A stretch of DNA of 6,811 nt from Candidatus Latescibacterota bacterium (GTDB lineage: Bacteria > Eisenbacteria > RBG-16-71-46 > SZUA-252): assembly GCA_016207265.1 (NCBI GenBank), contig JACQPZ010000114.1, positions 1 through 6,811 on the forward strand, read 5' to 3'. Positions 4,507 through 6,811 of this stretch are shown piece by piece. The position numbers were made by a program, and so were the translations under genes. The notes beneath the pieces were generated by a model. It was not told the origin of the DNA. It searched no databases and was given only the letters and a program-made list of their open reading frames with translations. How positions within the stretch are numbered: the stretch's first letter is position 1; each line of letters begins with the position of its first letter.

Positions 4507-5810
4507 CGGCGGCCCCGGAGCTTCCCGCTTTTCACGAACCCTTCGTAATGCCGCATCAGAAGGTGCGATTCCAGCTGCTGCAAGGTGTCGAGGGCCACCC
4601 CGACGACGATCAGGACGCTCGTCCCGCCGAAATAGAACGGGACGTTGAATTTGGCGATCAGGATGTCCGGGAGCACGGCGATCAGCGCGAGGAAGACGGC
4701 CCCCGGCAGCGTGATCCGCGAGAGCACCCGGTCGATGTATTCGGTGGTCTTCCGTCCGGGACGAATCCCCGGAATGAAGCCCCCGTACTTTTTCATGTTG
4801 TCCGCCATGTCGGTCGGGTTGAGCACGATGGCGGTATAGAAGTACGTGAAGAAGATGATCGTGAACGAGTAGATCAAGATGTAGACGATGCTCCCCACCG
4901 AGAACATGTTCGCGAGCCCCTCGATCATCGCGTTGCCGTGAAAGTAGAGCGCCAGCGTGCTCGGCAACATGATCACCGACTGGGCGAAGATGATCGGGAT
5001 TACGCCCGCGGTGTTCACTCGGAGCGGGATGTGCGTGCTCTGCCCGCCGTACATCTTCCGGCCCACGACCCGCTTCGCGTACTGGACCGGGATCTTCCGC
5101 TGGGCCTGCGTCATCGCCACGACCGAGGCGATCACGGCGATCATGATCGCGACCACGAGGAGCGCCACGATCGGCGGGAGCGTTCCCACGCGCAGCGCGC
5201 GGTACGAGTTCACGATGTCGGTCGGGAATCGCGCGACGATCCCGATGAAGATGATCAGCGAAATCCCGTTTCCGACCCCGCGCTCCGTGATCTGCTCGCC
5301 GAGCCACATGATGAGGATCGTCCCGGCGGTCTGGGTGATCATCGTCATCAGCTCGAACGCGATCCCGGGGTTCGGCACGACCGGCACGCCGCCCGCGCCC
5401 AGGGATTCCAGGAATTTCGCGAACGCGATCGACTGCACCGCCGAGAGACCCACGGTGCCGAGTCGCGTGTACTGCGTGAGCTTCTTCCGGCCTTCCTCGC
5501 CCTCCTTCTGGAGCTTCTCGAAGTACGGAACGACCGCCCCCATAAGCTGCAGGATGATCGAGGCCGAGATGTACGGCATGATCCCGAGCGCGAAGACCGT
5601 CGCCTTGGCGAAGCTTCCGCCGACGAACAGGTCGTACAGGCCGAAGAGCGAGTTGGCCTGGCTCGCGAACGCGGCGACCAGCGCCTCGCTGTTCACTCCC
5701 GGAGTCGGGATGTGCCCGCCGAAGCGATAGACGCAAAGAAGCGCGATCGTGAAGAGGACCCTGCGCTTCAGCTCCGGGATTCGGAATACGTTCTGGAAAC
5801 TCTCGAACAT
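4503..5810 (-). CDS. secY: Protein translocase subunit SecY
   Basis: SecY forms the inner-membrane channel for Sec-dependent secretion and membrane insertion, working with SecE, SecG, SecA and the ribosome. The 435-aa protein shows about ten hydrophobic segments, roughly at 17-36, 70-92, 115-137, 150-172, 182-200, 212-234, 268-290, 305-330, 366-385 and 395-412. Family landmarks include GIMPYISASIILQLM (76-90), ITERGVGNGISLIIF (174-188) and the cytoplasmic C5 loop GGFIPGIRPGRKTTEYI (343-359) that contacts SecA and ribosome. The basic tail KSGKLRGRR ends the protein. Start MFESFQNVFRIPELKRR is typical. It is 8 nt after rplO, with GGGGAG 12 nt upstream of the ATG inside the end of rplO. Its TGA overlaps the adk ATG. 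Confidence 0.99.
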   Translation of the reverse strand: MFESFQNVFRIPELKRRVLFTIALLCVYRFGGHIPTPGVNSEALVAAFASQANSLFGLYDLFVGGSFAKATVFALGIMPYISASIILQLMGAVVPYFEKLQKEGEEGRKKLTQYTRLGTVGLSAVQSIAFAKFLESLGAGGVPVVPNPGIAFELMTMITQTAGTILIMWLGEQITERGVGNGISLIIFIGIVARFPTDIVNSYRALRVGTLPPIVALLVVAIMIAVIASVVAMTQAQRKIPVQYAKRVVGRKMYGGQSTHIPLRVNTAGVIPIIFAQSVIMLPSTLALYFHGNAMIEGLANMFSVGSIVYILIYSFTIIFFTYFYTAIVLNPTDMADNMKKYGGFIPGIRPGRKTTEYIDRVLSRITLPGAVFLALIAVLPDILIAKFNVPFYFGGTSVLIVVGVALDTLQQLESHLLMRHYEGFVKSGKLRGRR

Positions 5811-5818
5811 CGGCTACG

Positions 5819-6373
5819 TCAGCTCCCCGATCCCGTGCCGGCGCCCGGGCCGCCCGCGCGGCCCGCCCCGCCCGCACCGGCGCCCGCGCTCGCGCCACCC
5901 GCGCGTCGGGGCCTCGGCGACTTCGGCTTGGGGAGCGTGATGGTCCCGCCGGCGGCCTCGATCTTCGCGCGCGCGGCGGCGCTCACGGCGTCCACCGTGA
6001 TCCGGTACGCGGACTTCACCTCGCCTTCCGCCAGGAGCTTCACGGGCCGGTTGCCGCGGTCGATGAGCCGCTTCGCCTTGAGGCTCTCGCGATTTACCGC
6101 CTCGCCCTCGGAAAACCGCTCGAGCGAGGCCACGTTCACGACCTGGAACGAGATCTTCTGGATGTGCCGGAATCCGCGCTTCGGGAGCCGGCGCTGGATC
6201 GGCATCTGGCCGCCTTCGAACCAGCGCGCCACCATCGAGCCGCTGCCCGAGCGAGCACGCTGCCCCTTGTGGCCGCGTCCCGCGGTGCCGCCGAGCCCCG
6301 AAGCGGGCCCCATTCCGCGGCGCTTCTTCACGCGCGTCGCCCCGCGCGCCGGCTTGATCTGTCCGATTCTCAT
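5819..6373 (-). CDS. rplO: 50S ribosomal protein L15 with Gly/Ala-rich C-terminal tail
   Basis: L15 is a 50S protein that binds 23S rRNA and acts in middle to late assembly. The N-terminal basic extension contains KKRRGMGPASGLGGTAGRGH (16-35), followed by GQRARSG and the hallmark FEGGQMPIQRRLPKRGF (52-68). The globular domain runs to about 150 (GGTITLPKPK). The remaining residues, about 151-184, are almost only Gly, Ala, Arg, Ser and Pro and have no counterpart in a standard L15 of roughly 145-150 aa. ATG overlaps the rpmD stop as ATGA, indicating coupled translation; AGAAGGG about 9 nt upstream can serve as Shine-Dalgarno. secY follows after 8 nt. Confidence 0.98.
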   Translation of the reverse strand: MRIGQIKPARGATRVKKRRGMGPASGLGGTAGRGHKGQRARSGSGSMVARWFEGGQMPIQRRLPKRGFRHIQKISFQVVNVASLERFSEGEAVNRESLKAKRLIDRGNRPVKLLAEGEVKSAYRITVDAVSAAARAKIEAAGGTITLPKPKSPRPRRAGGASAGAGAGGAGRAGGPGAGTGSGS

Positions 6374-6801
6374 TCCTCACCGCCCTTCTTCGCGGCCGGG
6401 CCGCTCTTCTTCGCGCTGGGCGCGGCTCTCTTCGGAGCCGGGCCGGCCTTCCGTGCCGGCGCCGCCTTGCGTCCCGGCGACGCGGCTTTGCGAACCGGTG
6501 CGGCCCTCCGGGCGGGCGCGGCCTTCGGGGCCGGGGCGCCCGTCTCTCCCGACGCGGGCTCGCGGCCTGCCGCGGGACCCTCGGCGCCCGCGCCGCCCGC
6601 AGCCGCACCGCCCGCGCCGCCGTCCACACTCTCGACCCGGACGAGATAGCGCACCGTGTCGATCATCCCGCGGATCTGGGGCGTGTCCTCGTGGACGACG
6701 GAGTGGCGGATGCGCCAGAGCCCCAGCGCGGCCAGCGTGCGCTTGTGGGTCTCGATGCAGCGGATCTTGCTCCGCTCCTGCGTGATCTTAACGAGCGGCA
6801 T
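6370..6801 (-). CDS. rpmD: 50S ribosomal protein L30 with long basic Ala/Pro/Lys tail
   Basis: Residues 1-58 are a complete bacterial L30 (MPLVKITQERSKIRC, then LAALGLWRIRHSVVHEDTP and IRGMIDTVRYLVRVE), a small 50S protein binding 23S rRNA. Normal bacterial L30 is about 60 aa; this product is 143 aa. Residues 60-88 form a Gly/Ala/Glu linker. Residues 89-140 are a degenerate repeat of APARKA-like units, with 15 Lys/Arg and two Glu at the extreme end, resembling histone H1 or AlgP-type tails. The tail is in one open frame and ends in TGA overlapping the rplO ATG, so it appears genuine, not an artefact of a missed stop. A GGAAG motif lies a few nt before the ATG. Confidence 0.96.
   Translation of the reverse strand: MPLVKITQERSKIRCIETHKRTLAALGLWRIRHSVVHEDTPQIRGMIDTVRYLVRVESVDGGAGGAAAGGAGAEGPAAGREPASGETGAPAPKAAPARRAAPVRKAASPGRKAAPARKAGPAPKRAAPSAKKSGPAAKKGGEE
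6382..6537 (-). repeat. Degenerate low-complexity repeat encoding the L30 tail
   Basis: The codons for about residues 89-140 of L30 repeat irregular 5-7 residue units (KAAPARR, RKAASPG, RKAAPARKAG, KRAAPSAKK). The DNA is very GC-rich with recurring GCCGGCGC/GCGGCC-like words. Units are not identical, so this is an aged or selected repeat, not a clean tandem array. Such tracts commonly vary in length between strains. Confidence 0.6.
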
Positions 6802-6811
6802 CTTCTTCCAC
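6788..6811 (-). CDS. rpsE: Possible C-terminal end of 30S ribosomal protein S5
   Basis: One frame reads V-E-E-D-A-A-R and then TAA (6790-6788), overlapping the first 14 nt of rpmD. rpsE precedes rpmD in nearly all spc operons, and S5 often ends in an acidic/alanine stretch, so this short end is plausible. Seven residues cannot identify S5 on their own. The alternative is that rpsE ended before the window edge. Confidence 0.4.
   Translation of the reverse strand: MEEDAAR

Noticed and set aside
4507..5898. Upstream in-frame extension of adk to about 678 residues
   Set aside because: The extra part is an out-of-frame reading of secY, and the conserved MRVVLLGPPGSGKGT start of Adk is at 4506.
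4461..6785. A 774-residue open frame on the plus strand antisense to adk, secY, rplO and rpmD
   Set aside because: It is dominated by Arg, Asp, His and Glu/Pro runs, has no recognisable domain, and lies opposite four well-identified genes. GC-rich codon bias leaves this antisense frame free of stops.

Overview
The window is one strand of a ribosomal-protein superoperon. Every supported gene lies on the minus strand, so transcription runs from high to low coordinates. In transcription order it holds the probable last codons of rpsE, then rpmD (L30), rplO (L15), secY, adk, map, infA, rpmJ (L36), rpsM (S13), rpsK (S11), rpsD (S4), rpoA and the first six codons of rplQ (L17). This is the bacterial spc operon running into the alpha operon. 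The adk-map-infA block sits between secY and rpmJ, as in many Gram-positive and other non-proteobacterial genomes, and rpsD is kept between rpsK and rpoA.

The DNA is GC-rich with strong third-position G/C preference. The same bias produces long spurious antisense frames, including one of about 2.3 kb across adk-rpmD. The proteins are clearly bacterial. The RpoA N-terminus (MKWKNLQMPK...) and the Ala/Pro/Lys-rich ribosomal-protein tails suggest a high-GC member of a lineage such as Gemmatimonadota, Candidatus Eisenbacteria or another FCB-like group. That placement is a guess from impression; no tree was made.

Region by region: 6370-6811 is L30 with a very long low-complexity basic tail. 5819-6373 is L15, and 4503-5810 is SecY, the core of the protein export channel. 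Next come adenylate kinase (3862-4506, zinc-LID type), methionine aminopeptidase (3080-3838) and IF-1 (2856-3074). L36 (2693-2806) is only 37 codons. S13, S11, S4 and RNA polymerase alpha fill 90-2661. Genes are packed tightly: two ATGA stop/start overlaps (rpmD/rplO and secY/adk), gaps of 5-38 nt elsewhere, and three larger gaps (49, 69 and 70 nt). Each of those three gaps contains an inverted repeat. No gene-free stretch exceeds 70 nt, and no promoter or rho-independent terminator could be supported inside the window.

The genes act together in making ribosomes (S4, S11, S13, L15, L17, L30, L36), starting translation (IF-1), trimming the initiator methionine (Map), balancing adenine nucleotides (Adk), inserting and exporting proteins (SecY) and transcribing genes (RpoA). 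I found no sign of a new system such as a defence island or mobile element. What deserves a second look is subtle: the roughly 85-residue histone-like tail on L30, shorter extra tails on L15 and S13, two perfect 8-bp intergenic hairpins just before ribosome-binding sites, non-AUG starts for S13 and S11, and a possible internal start inside rpoA that would make a free alpha C-terminal domain.
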